From Exobasidium rhododendri (taxonomy: Eukaryota; Basidiomycota; Exobasidiomycetes; Exobasidiales; Exobasidiaceae), in the NCBI GenBank assembly GCA_026210745.1, contig CP110632.1, positions 2,913,001 through 2,977,000 of the forward strand: a stretch of DNA of 64,000 nucleotides, written 5' to 3'. Below the pieces are notes generated by a model that did not search any database, was not told where the DNA came from, and was given only the letters and a program-made list of their open reading frames with translations. Made by a program: the position numbers and the translations under genes. Shown here piece after piece: positions 11,799 through 23,800 of this stretch; positions within the stretch are counted from its first letter, which is position 1, and every line of letters starts with the position of its first letter.

Positions 11799-12037
11799 GA
11801 AGATGAAGGAGTTGTCGAGTGTATACGTTCAAGCGGTGATCTGCATGAAGGGACACTCAGTTCAAGCCGACAAGAAAGGTCGGCCGAAGATTGGAGCGGA
11901 AGATGGGACAGACGCGCACTAATTCGCGTCAAGAAGAGGGGCCACTCGCACTGCTGCACATTCGCAGACCTTCTTCCCGTCTAAGTCTCGACTAAGTCTC
12001 GACGTTACAACAGATACAACACAACACTTTTCGAACG
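11799..12037. promoter_or_regulatory. Short divergent promoter, GPI3 and THO1
   Basis: Only 239 bp separate the divergent ATGs of GPI3 and THO1, so the two genes must share a compact regulatory region. A direct repeat of TAAGTCTCGAC sits about 40 nt before the THO1 ATG. No other element is recognised. Confidence 0.4.
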
Positions 12038-13043
12038 ATGGAGACTAAGCTACAAGCCCTGAAGGTGACTGACCTCAAGAAGCTCTTGCAAGATGCCAAT
12101 CTGCCTGTGTCGGGAGCCAAGGCAGAACTGGTCAAGCGATTGCTAGAGAACCCTACTGCGACAGCGTCTCTTGGTGGAGGTGAAGATGAAGAAGATCTTC
12201 TAGGGTGAGTGGGAAGGGGGGAAATGGGAAGAGTCTCCCATGAATGCAACACTGATATATCAAGCACAATACAACAGAGAGTACGAGGCCGATCCAGAGC
12301 CGAAAGCTGAGCCCGAGAAAGCAGTCAAGAATGATGATGCTGCGCTCTCCTCCACTGCAGCAGCGAGTGAAGAAGTCACAACTGCGTCTGCGGAAGCAAA
12401 GAAAGACTCGGCCAATTCAGCGCCAGCAGCACCTAGCGAAGAAGAGCAAAAGAAATCTCTGATAGCAGAGTTGGAGAAGCGTAAAGCCCGTGCTGCTCGA
12501 TGGGGCTTGCCACCTGGGGATGCCGAGGCGAAATTGGAAAGGGCTATCAAATTTGGACTTGAAGCAGGTAAGGACAAGACTCTGACTTCTCTGGATGGCG
12601 GCTTAAAGGGTGTGAAGAAAGGAGAAACCAAAGCAACAAATGGAGATGCAAAGGCAAAGCCTGAAAAAGCTGAAAAGACCGCACCAGTCGCCAAGCCAGC
12701 AGAGACAGACGAGGAAAGGGCAGCAAGGACTGCTAGGCAAGAAGCAGACGAAGCAGCCAAGAAGAAGCGAGCTGAAAGGTTTGGGCTTCCGATCACTGCT
12801 ACAACTGCCCCCGCCTCAGCAGTAGCACCGGTACAGAAAGCCGAGAAAGAGGCAGCCAGCTCAGACCCAGCAGAAGAGGAAAGGAAGAGAAAGAGATTGG
12901 AAAAGTTTGGCGGGCAAGCATCGTCAGAGGTAAGTAGTAGATGTGCAATGTACTTAGGAATTGAGTGGCTTTGAGAAGCTGACGCAACGTCATCCCTTAC
13001 CGTTCTTCCTCTGTAGCCTGCAGACAAGAAAGTGAAGGCCTGA
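12038..13043 (+). CDS. THO1: SAP-domain mRNP protein, Tho1/SARNP type
   Basis: Three exons (12038-12204, 12278-12929, 13017-13043) with introns of 73 and 87 nt give 281 residues. Residues 7-41 form a SAP DNA/RNA-binding domain (LKVTDLKKLLQDANLPVSG followed by KAELVKRLLE). The middle is Ala/Lys/Glu-rich, with three copies of a short basic motif typical of Tho1/SARNP: RKARAARWGLPPG, KKRAERFGLP and KRKRLEKFG. In yeast and animals these proteins travel with the TREX complex and the helicase Sub2/UAP56 in nuclear mRNA export. That role is inferred from the architecture. The last exon codes for only eight residues (PADKKVKA). A long open frame runs antisense and is an artefact of alanine-rich codon use. 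Confidence 0.85.
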
Positions 13044-13354
13044 CCTCTCTTCCGTCGTTGTAATAGTATCATTGTTCAGCTCTGAAGCTGATATTTCCTA
13101 CCTCGTGAGCAAATTGAGGTCACCGTCCTTCCATCGCAGGCTTAAGCCTAACAAGGACGAAAGAAGCCATCTTTCTTTGAGATCATCAAGTCAGCTCTAT
13201 ACATACAATATAGTGCCTTTGCTTCACATTCTGCGACCTTTGCCTCTGCCTCTTCCTAGATTCTTCAAACCTTTATATAATCCACTGAATCCGGATTTTG
13301 CCTTGTTTGGTAAGGCTGGAAGAAGGAAGAAAGAAGCAGACAGGGCGTCAGCTT
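13044..13354. other. Convergent intergenic, no gene seen
   Basis: The 311 bp between two convergent stops should hold both 3' UTRs. Nothing else is recognised. Confidence 0.5.
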
Positions 13355-13865
13355 CTATTGTAGAATGTTGGCAACGACACGGCGGTCGCCCTCGCAATGT
13401 CTCCCTCTCTCACTTTTGTTTTTCTTTAGTGTCTTCCTCTGCTTTCTGGCATCTGCTCTGTTTGCAATGACTGCCTTTTGTTTAGCTAAGTTGGCTTCGA
13501 GACGATTGTGTGTCTTGTCCAACCAGGCATCAACCCTATCGGGCTTCCCAGATCTCCCGCGGAAGAGGTCTGCCACACCGTGCATTTCTTTGTCCTTTGG
13601 GGAAGGCCGTACAACAGCTGGTAGCGGTGACCTCCTGTACAGATGGCGAGAGATGGGATAGGCCAGGCCATCTGGAGTCTGTTGAAAATCTACTTCATCA
13701 AAGAAAGTAGAGAATAGCATCATCAGCGAGAGTGACAAGAAGAAGAGGAAAGGAGGTACAAGGCTCACCATTGCGGATTTCGTTTACATTTCTTGTTGCT
13801 GATGCAAGAGTGGTGAGAGCAGCTATGATCACACTCAAGATCGTACTAAATTTGGTGAATTTCAT
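13355..13865 (-). CDS. Small secreted protein with signal peptide
   Basis: Two exons (13865-13769 and 13692-13355) joined over a 76-nt GTGAG..AAG intron in phase 1 give 144 residues. The N-terminus, MKFTKFSTILSVIIAALTT followed by LASA, is a classical signal peptide with a likely cleavage after ASA at about residue 23. The mature part is about 120 residues, very basic (RKQRKTLKKNK near the C-terminus), with one cysteine and no visible domain. A dibasic YRR lies near residue 52. I do not recognise the family. It could be a secreted candidate effector or a cell-wall-associated peptide; it has neither the cysteine pairs of typical apoplastic effectors nor a GPI signal. The gene model depends on the splice and was not tested against transcripts. 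Confidence 0.65.
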
Positions 13866-15719
13866 CGATTAAGTGTGAGACGAGCAAGTCCGAGTAAAGG
13901 ATTCAACTAGCAGTCGTTGTCCCGTTTGGTGATGCAAAGTGACGATCAGACCAGCTGAAACGCAATAAGTGAATAAGATGTGTTGCAGTGAGGGTCCTGC
14001 GATCATAATTTGTCTTATGTACCGTTCCCAGTCACAGCCAGGGAAGTGAAATTTCTAGATATGGGCGCACAAGGACATCGTGACACACGGTAGACGGCGC
14101 AGCAAGGGCGTGTGTCGCCAAGAATGCTGTCACTGGCTCGCTCACACGCCTACTGGTGGTCAAATATCTGGGCGCTGCTCGCTCGAGTCTGCGATCTTCA
14201 CAACGGCATGTTAGCGATACACGGGGCACTGCTCAGACCTGTAGATGCCTTGGCCTCGTTTTCTTTTCCGTCGGTCTCCTTTATTTGGTATGCTTGTTCC
14301 AGAATTCTTCGGCTTTCTGTCTCCGCTTCTCGCTTTATCTTCAGACTATACAGGCATATGGCGGCGGCATGGTGCAGCAAGATCCGAAATGCAAAACAGA
14401 ACGCTGCATGGAGATAGTAGCAAGACCCTGCTCTCTGCGACATAGATAGTACGGCGCCTCGTCGGCACTTTTAGCCTTTTGCCGCATGTCCAGTGCTCTA
14501 CAGTTCACTCGACAGTGCATGCAAACTTGGGGAAGGGGGAAGATTTCCTGGCTGTGCCGGTAGTTTACATGCCCAGTTACGATGCAGCTCCTCAATACAG
14601 GGAGACTAGCGTCCAATATGCGTGGATATGGAAGATGCAATCTATCTAACAACGCTGTACCCTTTTCTCTCGTGCTGACCCTTCTGGCAGGATTCCGCCC
14701 CATCTTGACTGCGCCACTGTTTGTTTAGATAAGGGTCAAGATGCAAGCAGAATCGAATTTGTCGACCTTTATCGACCTTTATCGTCGGGCAGAAAGTTTA
14801 AGTTCGACGCCGTTTCTTGCTGCAGAAATCTTCACTTTTGGCACAGAGATAGGTTTCTAGCCTCCTTGCCTTTCCCCCCCTCCCCCGCGTCCAGCATCTT
14901 ATTAGACAATCTTGCCCGAGAAGGAGCGCGCGCCAACAAAGCTGTGCCAGAGCAAATTGATGCAGGTCCCCTTTCCCTTTTTCGTGCCCTTTTTCGACTT
15001 GCAAAGTCCAGACGCTTCACACAAGGGCACGCAGCGAACTTTAAATGTTCACGGCTAAATTGTTGTAATAAAACTGTTACTGCGCGTGGCGAATAACAGT
15101 GGTTGGGGCGAATTTTGATATGGTGTACCAGAGAGTGAGAGCCGAACGAATACTCTCGGGAGGTGAGTTTCTGAAATGAATCTGTAGTCAAAGTGTCGAA
15201 GTGTTAGTGAAAATCAGATCGTAAGCGTACTACAAGATGAGGATGTAGTAGAGTGTCAAGATGGATTCACTGGAGCTGTGAATACATTTTCTCGGTAGGT
15301 CAATTACCCTTATGCTGTACTTCTTTTCCATCATCCCTAACACCAAAGAAGAGGAGCAACTTGTCGCCTACAATTTCCTGTGCCGCTTTACGGGTTCTTG
15401 CAGACGCATCTTCACACGGAAGGCGATATACCTCTTATCATTATCCACCCTCTCCTACGTGCGGACACCACCACACCCAAGCCTTTGATCACAATCCCTT
15501 ACAGTCGTTTGGCGTGGTTCCTCCCTGACAACTATTCAACTCTCACCAAGCACCCTGTGTTGGCGAAACCTTGCATCACTCGGCTACTATCTTGCTGCGC
15601 TTCTTTCCTGTTGATGTGGAAGGGGCTATAGCATTGTGACAACCAACAAGTCCCTGTCTTTCAAACACACCGATCAGAGTGATACTCTGCTTCCTTGATC
15701 TTCAAGTGATCGTCGCAGA
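13866..15719. other. Large gene-free stretch between divergent genes
   Basis: About 1.85 kb lie between the small secreted protein gene and MGA2, which point away from each other. No open frame here has both an ATG and a recognisable content. A short direct repeat (TCGACCTTTA twice, 14762-14781) and a C-rich tract near 14873-14887 are visible. The right half probably holds the MGA2 promoter and leader. A non-coding RNA or an unrecognised short gene cannot be excluded. Confidence 0.45.
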
Positions 15720-18700
15720 ATGGCTACCTCTAGCATCCCACATAATTCCACCCAGAACCAACAACATCCTTTCCTCTTCCAGCCACAACAATCTCATTAC
15801 AATTTTGTGGATGACGTGGATTCACCGCCCAGCCTCACAAACAGCAGCGAATCGCCACTTTCCACTTCTGAAGAGGGCGGCTCTACTTCATCTCACTTCG
15901 ACGCCTTTGACCGACCCGATGCTGCTCAAGGAGACGATGTCAAGAGGAGAGGCGGCCATCTCCATCGCAGTCTAAAGGACGTCAAAAGGGTTGTTGCCGA
16001 CAATGGGAAGACTGGTAGCGGTGAAGGAGAGGACCTCATTATGTCTCCCATTCAAGCCGTCAGTCCCAGCTGGGATGCTGTCTTTGCTTCAAGCACTGCA
16101 GGCGACGAGATGGATCTAATCACATCTGTCGCGGAAGCGGACAACAAGGCCTGGAAATCGGCCCAACCGACTAGTAGCACCACAGCCGTCTTGATCGACT
16201 CGTCTAACGGTGGAGCTAGTGACGAGGATATCAAAAAAATCATGGCACGAAGTGCGGGCGTTGACATGTGGTCTAACGACACTAGCTTCCAGTCTTGGAC
16301 GTCGGGTAACACAGACAATCGAGCAAATGATGAGGCCATGTTCGACTCCCTCATACAGGAAGACAGCTTTGAGTGAGTCGTCGATGTGGGCGAAGCGGAA
16401 GGGAGGGGAAAAGGCAGAATACTCACCTCAATTTATCTTCTTTCCCTTCACACCAGTCATTCAATGACGGCAACGCATGCAGATTCGAGACATCAAGATA
16501 GTGCTGCCGTTGAAAAGGACAACGGCATCAGCAGTAGCCTTCTGATCAACACATCGCCCGGCTCGCTGCCCTCTTCCTCTCAGCTACCGTCGGTCGCAAG
16601 TGCTAGCGGAAAAACGCCCCCTCAAAGCACTCAGTGTTCCCCGTCCGGGTTTTCTTCCCGTCGCAACTCAGCAGAGCAAGATCCGAAGCAAAAACTGGCG
16701 AGAATACCTCACTGCGGTTCGCACTACAGCCACACATCTGACGCCGATTTACCAACATCATCTCAGGTCATTGTTAGGCCACACCGATCCGAACTGAGTA
16801 ACTTGCAAGTTCACGTTCACGGAATCTCCTTTAGCGGTGCAAAGTCAAGAGTGGAAACGCAGATTCGAACGAGGATCGAGCTAGTGAGACCAGTGCCTGG
16901 TGGAGGGACAGACGACTCCCCAGCCTTCGAGCGTGTAGGCAGCTTCAACCATGTCAAGTTGCCTCCTCTTACCGGTACGAAGAGAAAGTCGAAGAAGCAC
17001 AAGCCGAGCGATATTGCAGCAGAAAAGACGCTCTTCTTAGATGCAACTGTGGTGAGAGCTACGCCTCCCCATGATCGCGTTTTGGTCTGCGCAAGTTGCC
17101 AACAGAGAGAAAGAAAGCGAGCGCAGCGAAAGAGGACTGGCAGTAGGAAAGTCGAGCAAAGAGCAACGGATGAGGAAGAATTTACCGTGGAGGAATTGCA
17201 AGAATACGGCATCAACCCTAGCGATCCTGACGCTCAAGAGCAAGCGCAAAATCGAGCAACGCAGGAGGATGAGAAGCGCGTAGTCGTCTTCAATTGTGGC
17301 GATTTCATCAACTTTGAAGAAGGTGCTTGCGTGCTACCGACGCGAATCACTTGTTACTGCCGTCACCACAAGGAGAAGACTGGGTTCTGTTTGATCTTCA
17401 CCATGCGAGACTATCGAGGTAATGTCGTTGCTACCGGAAGTACGCCTCCGATCATGATCACCGATGACCACAAGTCGGCAGCGGCGGCTCAAATAGCAGC
17501 TTCTGCCACCAATACACCCTCCACCAGTCAGAGAAGACTGGAGGGTGCACGAAGTAGAGGAGTCTCGACGGAGGTTTTGGACGAGTCAACCTTGCGATCA
17601 AACGTGCGTGACACCAATCCAAAAAAGAAGCGAAATCACCGAACGAAGCCGTACGGAGACGCAGAAGATCGAGCCGCCTCTCGACGAAACACGTTGCAGA
17701 ACTCATCGGCCATGACACCTTTTGCCTCGACTGGACAGAACACGCCTGCCACTGGACAATCGCCGACGTCTCAATCCGATATAAATCATCCTGAATTCTG
17801 GAACGCCTTTGCGGCAATGAGCAGCATAGCTACCAGCCCACCTTTGACCTCTCAGAGTAATCACGTTGGGACTCAGTCTCCTCATGATGTCACCTCGCCA
17901 CCCAATCCGACTGCATCTGCTCATCAAGGTCACAACAGTATCAATGGTCACGATTGGCTTGCCAGCATAAACAATCAAGGGTCTCTTTCCTCTCAGACAC
18001 TCAATCTCAGCCCACAGAGTTTGCCAGGCTTTGACCTGAATTCGTTCACGAGAAGTCTTCAGCAGAGCAGTAGTCAAGCGGTGGATGAAGCGACGATGCA
18101 GCAGCTGCTCCTACTCGCTCGATCAATGCCTGGCATGACTGACACGAACTTTGCGGTGAATACGAGGCAGCAAGTTGGTTCTATTATCGGAGATTCGGCC
18201 CCTGTGCCCACCATCTCCAAGTTGATTCCCGGTGAAGGACCGACCAGTGGCGGCATCGAGGTGACTGTCTTGGGCGAGAATTTTACCGAGAATCTCACTT
18301 GCCTGTTCGGTGATGTTGCCGCAACGAGTACGAAGGTCTGGGGCAGTAATACGCTGCTCTGCATTCTGCCTCCTAGTGCTTCACCTGGCCCTGTTGCCGT
18401 CAGTATCAAAGGAACCAACGCAGAGGACCAATCGAGCAGTGGTCAAGATCGGTTCGGTCGCTCCCTGCAGTTGTTCACCTACGTCGATCAGACCGATCGA
18501 GCGTTGATGGAGCTAGCATTGCAAGTTGTCGGTCTACAAATGACAGGACAGATGCAAACAGCGCGGGATGTAGCCATGCGAGTCGTTGGTTCTGGGCCCA
18601 ATCAAAGTATGACGAGAGGCCATGAAGGGAATGGCAATCAGCATCAAGGTGGTCAACATCACAGTGCTTCCTATCAGATCCGCAATGCTGTACCTGGAAT

Positions 18701-20249
18701 GTTTGCTCAAGGGACTGGTAATCAGTCCTTCCAAGACAGAGTACTGCACTTCTTGACGACGATGGATGAAGATGTCGGTGCACGAAGGTACGATTCGATT
18801 CGATTGGCCAACAAGCAGGGACACACGCTGCTACATCTCACTGTCATGATGGGCTTCCATCGACTGGCGTTGAACTTGCTGACACGAGGTTGTCCCATCA
18901 ACGCGAGAGATCACAACGGATACACTGCACTTCACTTTGCTGCTTTGCATGGTAGAATGACGATTGCACGGCTGCTCCTCCATCATGGGGCTAGATTTGA
19001 TGTTTCGTGTAATTCTGGCAAGCTTCCTATCGACGTTGCTCAAGAGAGGGAACACGTCGACGTAGAATTCCTGTTGGAGGACTTTATGGGCATTGGAAGC
19101 AGTGAGGAAGAGTCTGTTTGGTCGAGCAGCGAAGAGGAGGAGGACGACGACGTCGAAGACGAGATTGACGCCGACAACATTAGCACGCAGTTCGATGAGA
19201 GTGTCGCGGCAGACTACTCGAGTGAGGAGGTAGACGACGACAGTGGCGACGAAGGTGATGTCGTGGAGGTTGACACACCGCCGTTCACAAGTCCTCCCAC
19301 CCCTGCTGTTGCTGCTGCTCCGATACCCTTTGATGAGAAAAAGGTGGACTGGAAAGCGGCAGAAGCAGGCGCGGCGAGTGCGGCAACCGAAAGTGAAACG
19401 AAGTCCTTGGATGCTAAGTTTGGCTTCAAGGGCCTGGTCAGTGGTGGATTCGATTTGGCACAGAAGCTTCAACTGTCAAACAGTACCATGGGCAAGATCG
19501 GAATGCCGACTGCCCTCCACGATCGATTGCATCTGATGCACATGCCTACCGTCTCCGTCTTTCAAATGGTCCTGCCACCTGTGTTTATGAACTGGAGTGG
19601 CGGTATGACCGAAGAAGGGAGTATAGGCGGCAAGGGAAAGGCCGCAGAGGAAAGTCAGGGCACCACACCAACTGCAGAGGAAAGTTCGAGGGCGTTGACG
19701 ATGTGGAGAAACATCTTCGAAGAGAGCGCACTGTGGATCAATCCCTTGTACTCTTCCCCGCCCACGTACGAATCCAGTCTGCAGGAAAACACAAACGAAA
19801 GAGGAGAAGAGAAGAGTGGACTTGTTCACAGTCGATTCCCTGCCATAGCTCAAGCATCTCCCAACTCGCCACACAAAGAGGAAGAGAACAAGGCGAAGAA
19901 GAGAGCGGTGGCATCCTTTGATCACGGTCGAAACGTGAGCAGCGATGGTGTTGTTCGGACTCCTTCGCCTCTCAGCAACGCTCGTTCGTCCACATCAAAG
20001 ATCACTTCCTCTGCCTCCACCTCCTCCTCTTCCGCGTACACCAATCGACCTACTCGAAACAGCAAGGCGTCGTCGTCGTCGTCGTCGTCAAAATCGTCGA
20101 TTAAGATTGCCCCCCGACACCTCCAAGAAGATCGAATGCTAGTCTACTTTTGGTTGCCTGCTCTCATCTTTGTCATTCTTCTCCTTTGCTTTGCAAGTCC
20201 CACCTCCGTCCTTAGTTACAAAGACCTCATCTCATATATGCCGACTTAG
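15720..20249 (+). CDS. MGA2: Membrane-tethered transcription factor, Mga2/Spt23 type
   Basis: Two exons (15720-16372, 16457-20249) over an 84-nt GTGAGT..CAG intron give 1481 residues. Residues about 332-554 form the conserved N-terminal region of Mga2/Spt23 (LQVHVHGISFSGAKSRVETQ, VFNCGDFINFEEG, CYCRHHKEKTGFCLIFTMRD). An IPT/TIG domain spans about 800-885 (ISKLIPGEGPTSGGIEVTVL), ankyrin repeats about 1002-1100 (GYTALHFAALHGRMTIARLL), then a strongly acidic stretch. A single C-terminal membrane segment lies at about 1446-1465 (YFWLPALIFVILLLCF). Yeast Mga2 and Spt23 sit in the ER membrane, sense lipid packing, are released by Rsp5 and the proteasome, and activate the fatty-acid desaturase OLE1. 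The same logic is inferred here. I saw no canonical LPKY Rsp5 site. The N-terminal exon is acidic and disordered. Confidence 0.9.
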
Positions 20250-20872
20250 ACTTACAACCCCCCTTTCCCCCCTCGCCGCCGTTTCCACATCGACCCTCTC
20301 CTTTCTGCTTCGTCATATATTATACACACTCATGCGGCTCGCTCTACATCTTTTTGAACTCGAGTCTCCTCTTTGTACTCTGCTGCCCCTTGTATGATAT
20401 CGTGTTTCTTCAAATGAAAGAAAGTCTGGACAAGTCTTGAACACAATGACGGATCTTAGCTTCTGCTCAGGCGACGCTCCATGCACCTGCTCCTGTCTGA
20501 TGACTTGCCCCACTTCTCTCAACCCCTTCTCTGCTAGTTCTCAAGGCGGCACAGATGCTCCACAGAGTGAATGAATTGAAGTTTGTATACCACAAATAAG
20601 AAAGCTTTGGTGATACGAGAAAAGCGTGTACTTCTAAAGACTTGAGAGGAGGAAGGGGGAAAGGGGAAAGAAGGAGAGGAGGGCCTTCGATGAAGGGAAG
20701 AGAAAAGAATACATCCGCAAGACAGTCTCACCGAGAGAGAGACTGCCCATACCATACTCAACAGCTGGAAGCAAAACGAGATTAAAAAAAAAGGCTTGTT
20801 GGAGCGTGGTTCGGTTGCTGAGGCTTCCCTTGCCTTTCGCCGGAAGCAAAGACCTCGACCTTCTCACACGTT
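20250..20872. other. Convergent intergenic, no gene seen
   Basis: The 623 bp between the MGA2 and Argonaute stops should hold both 3' UTRs. Purine- and pyrimidine-rich tracts are visible near 20630-20700, but no gene is. Confidence 0.5.
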
Positions 20873-23800
20873 CTACATGTACCAGAGTGTGCGACCGAAA
20901 GCTGCAGAAGAGGAAGAAAGGGAGAGGGAGAAAGGGAGAGGAAAAAGGGGCGTGTCAGCACAGGTACAGTTTACTGGCTCTTCCATCGACCTGCCTTGTG
21001 ACTCACGAGTGTCTTGCTTGCCAGTAGGTGGACGTTGCAGCTGCTTGGTGATGTGCTCCAGATCAGGTAAGGCTTCGTGCGATCCACCGCTTCCAATCGA
21101 GCTGACCACGTCGGAGAAGCCTCCATTGACGCCGTAGATGAGAGCTCGTCCCTTTTCAGCCAGGAAGTGGGCTAGATCAGGGGCAGAGAGAGAAGAAAGG
21201 GGGGAAAGTAGAGAGATGTCAGCCGTCGCGACGTCAAGGAGAGTCTTCCGTCCTGCTCCTTCTCCTCCTCCTCCTCCTCCTCCTCCTCCTCCTCCTCCTC
21301 CTCCTCCTCCTCCTCCTCCTCCTCCTCCTCCTCCTCCTCCTCCTCCTCCACTCACCATACATGACCATCGGCGGGAGAGAGACGGCTCGAGTGGCACGAG
21401 CGTACGTGTAGCTCAAGTTGTTGAGCAGCGTCTGCAATTCATCGCTGCTGAACTTCAGCTCGTCCTTGACGACTTGATAGTGAGCCGGTCGAGCGGTGCC
21501 TACGAGACCGGCTTGCGTTTGCAAGTAAAAGTCGAAAGCATAGGGGTGCACCACTCCCCGGTCGACCACCGTGCCAGCCGGCAAGTTCTGGCTTCGGTCC
21601 GTGTCCGCTGGATTCTTGGCGTAGAAGCGCATGTGGTGACGCTTACCACAGACGATAAAGGTGACCTTTGGGTTGTATCCTGGCTTCAACTGTGGGGAGG
21701 AAAAGAAGGAAAAGAAGAAACGGGTAGGCCTGTCAAATCACTCGCCACTGTCGTTCATCTGCCACACCTTCTTCACCTTCGAGGCAGCCTGCTTGAGTGA
21801 CGTAACTTCCAGGTTGCTGACGTGCTGATACTCTCCCTCCGACACTCCATCACGGAACACGATGATCGAGCTCGGCAAACGCTCAGCGTTGCAGTCTTGC
21901 CATGCCTTTAGGTGGCGCAAGTAGATTCCTTGGCCGTCGAGGATGGCCTCCTGCGCCTTACGAGTACGGTCTTGATTGTACTGCGCTCCGAGCTCGCTAT
22001 TGAACTTGTTGCGGCGTCCGTCAATCGTGGCCACGGAAGCAATGATACTGGGCATCTCGCTTCCAGGGCTTGGGTGAGTCACGTCGGCGCCAATGACTTG
22101 GGGGGGAAAGGTCTCCTCGCATGTCAGCACTCGTGTTTCCTTCTCCTCGCATCGTCTTGTCACCTCCGTCTTGACAACTCACACATGCAGTCGTTGCCCA
22201 CCTTGGGAAGAGCAGTCACCACCTGATTCGTGCCTCCGAGCTTGATGTTGAGCTGTCAAGACGATATCATCGCATGTGTCAGTCGACGACGACGACAACG
22301 ATGGACCATCCCCACCCCTTTCCCCCAACAACCGAACCCTCCGAGTGAATAGAGAACGACTCACCTTCATTGCCACGTTGGCGCAGTATTGGCTCTGTCG
22401 TCGTTGCTCGCCAGTGAAGGCCTTCATTACGTTGACGCATTGAGTGGCCACGGGACTTGCCAGCTCCAGAGCGGCAACTCGCTTGATCGCTTCGTAGAAG
22501 GGCAAGTTTTGCTCGTCGAGAAAGACAATGTACAGCTGAGGCGGTTTTGTTTTGCCGCCCAGAGCATATGCTGCTCGACCGGCCTCCTTCATAGCGTTGA
22601 GCACCGCTTGTGGATCAGCTGGACATTCCTCGTAGTGCATTTGTCGCACATTGATATGCATACCAAGCTTTTTGCACTCTTGCATCTGTCGCTCGGCAAA
22701 CTGATGGCACTGAGCTGCCGAACGACGTGCGCAATTGAGCAAGACCACCGTTTGCAGAACATCTCCCGAGGCGACAAATTGAGCGTTCATCAAATTCCAC
22801 GATCCATCTCGAGCCTGCATTCTCTGATCGCGTCCATACGTGATCTGAGGAGGAGACAAGGTTCTCGCTTCCACCTGCACCGGCTCGGCAGCAATCTTCA
22901 TGTCAAAGGCTTGAAGCAGCTTGCTTGATTCGTAGGCGTTCTTGTACCGGATCTCTCGATTTCGTTCCAATCGCATCGGTGGCTTCAAAGCACTTTCACG
23001 AATCATGTCTTGCGTCATCGCTGGTGTCATGCGTTGAAGCGGCACCGGTGTTCCACTGAGCACTTCGCAAAACTCCAACGGAATAAACGTCTTTCGATTC
23101 AACATAGCACAAGGCAAGTTGGGAAAGCGAATCTTGCGGTTGAATTTCGTCTCAAAGTACTCCATGACGGAGATGTTCTTGACTGCATCGCCGTCCTTTT
23201 GCTCAAAGTAGGTGTCGCGAGCTGACTTTGGTGTGAAGCCGGTAAACTTTTCCGCTTTCGCGTTTGGTCGATGCTTGGGGATGATCGAGACTCCTTGTAA
23301 CTTCTTGCGTAGTGCTTGTTGCTCATGCGTGGTCAGAGTCTGGAGCATGAAAGGGGCTGCACCGTGACCGCCTCCATAGCCGCCTCCATAGCCGCCTCTG
23401 CTACCGCCTCTTCCACCGCGTCCACCTCGACCTCCTCCACCGCCGCCGCCGCTGCCACTCACTCCGAGAATCTTTGCAGCGACTTCCAGGAAAGGACCTC
23501 CAGAGAGGAAGCAACTAAAGGCAACGTCGAGGTTCAAGATCAAACCCATCTGGGCAGGTCGAAGAGACTGGAAGAATCCTTTGCAGATCTCAGCTCCATT
23601 CGCGATCGGTACCGAGGGCGTCATCTCAAAGAACCGTCGACCACCAGCGCCATGGATCTTGAGGTTCGAATCACGACTTGGACCGTGACGTAGTGCGACC
23701 TCACCCGACTGGAGCGCCAAGGAGAGTCCATCGACGGTGGAGGAACTTGCAGCTTGAATGGTTTGTCGATCCTTTTGGCAAAACAATTGGATGATGTTTG

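Noticed and set aside
12260-13072. 270-codon open frame antisense to THO1
   Set aside because: It mirrors the alanine- and lysine-rich codons of THO1 and shows no domain.
14032-14703. Short frames in the gap before MGA2
   Set aside because: No domain, no signal peptide and no consistent splice; probably chance.
21138-21800. Open frames on both strands coding polyproline, polyglycine or polyarginine
   Set aside because: They arise from reading the CTC/GAG triplet array in different frames; the Argonaute exons on either side fix the real gene.
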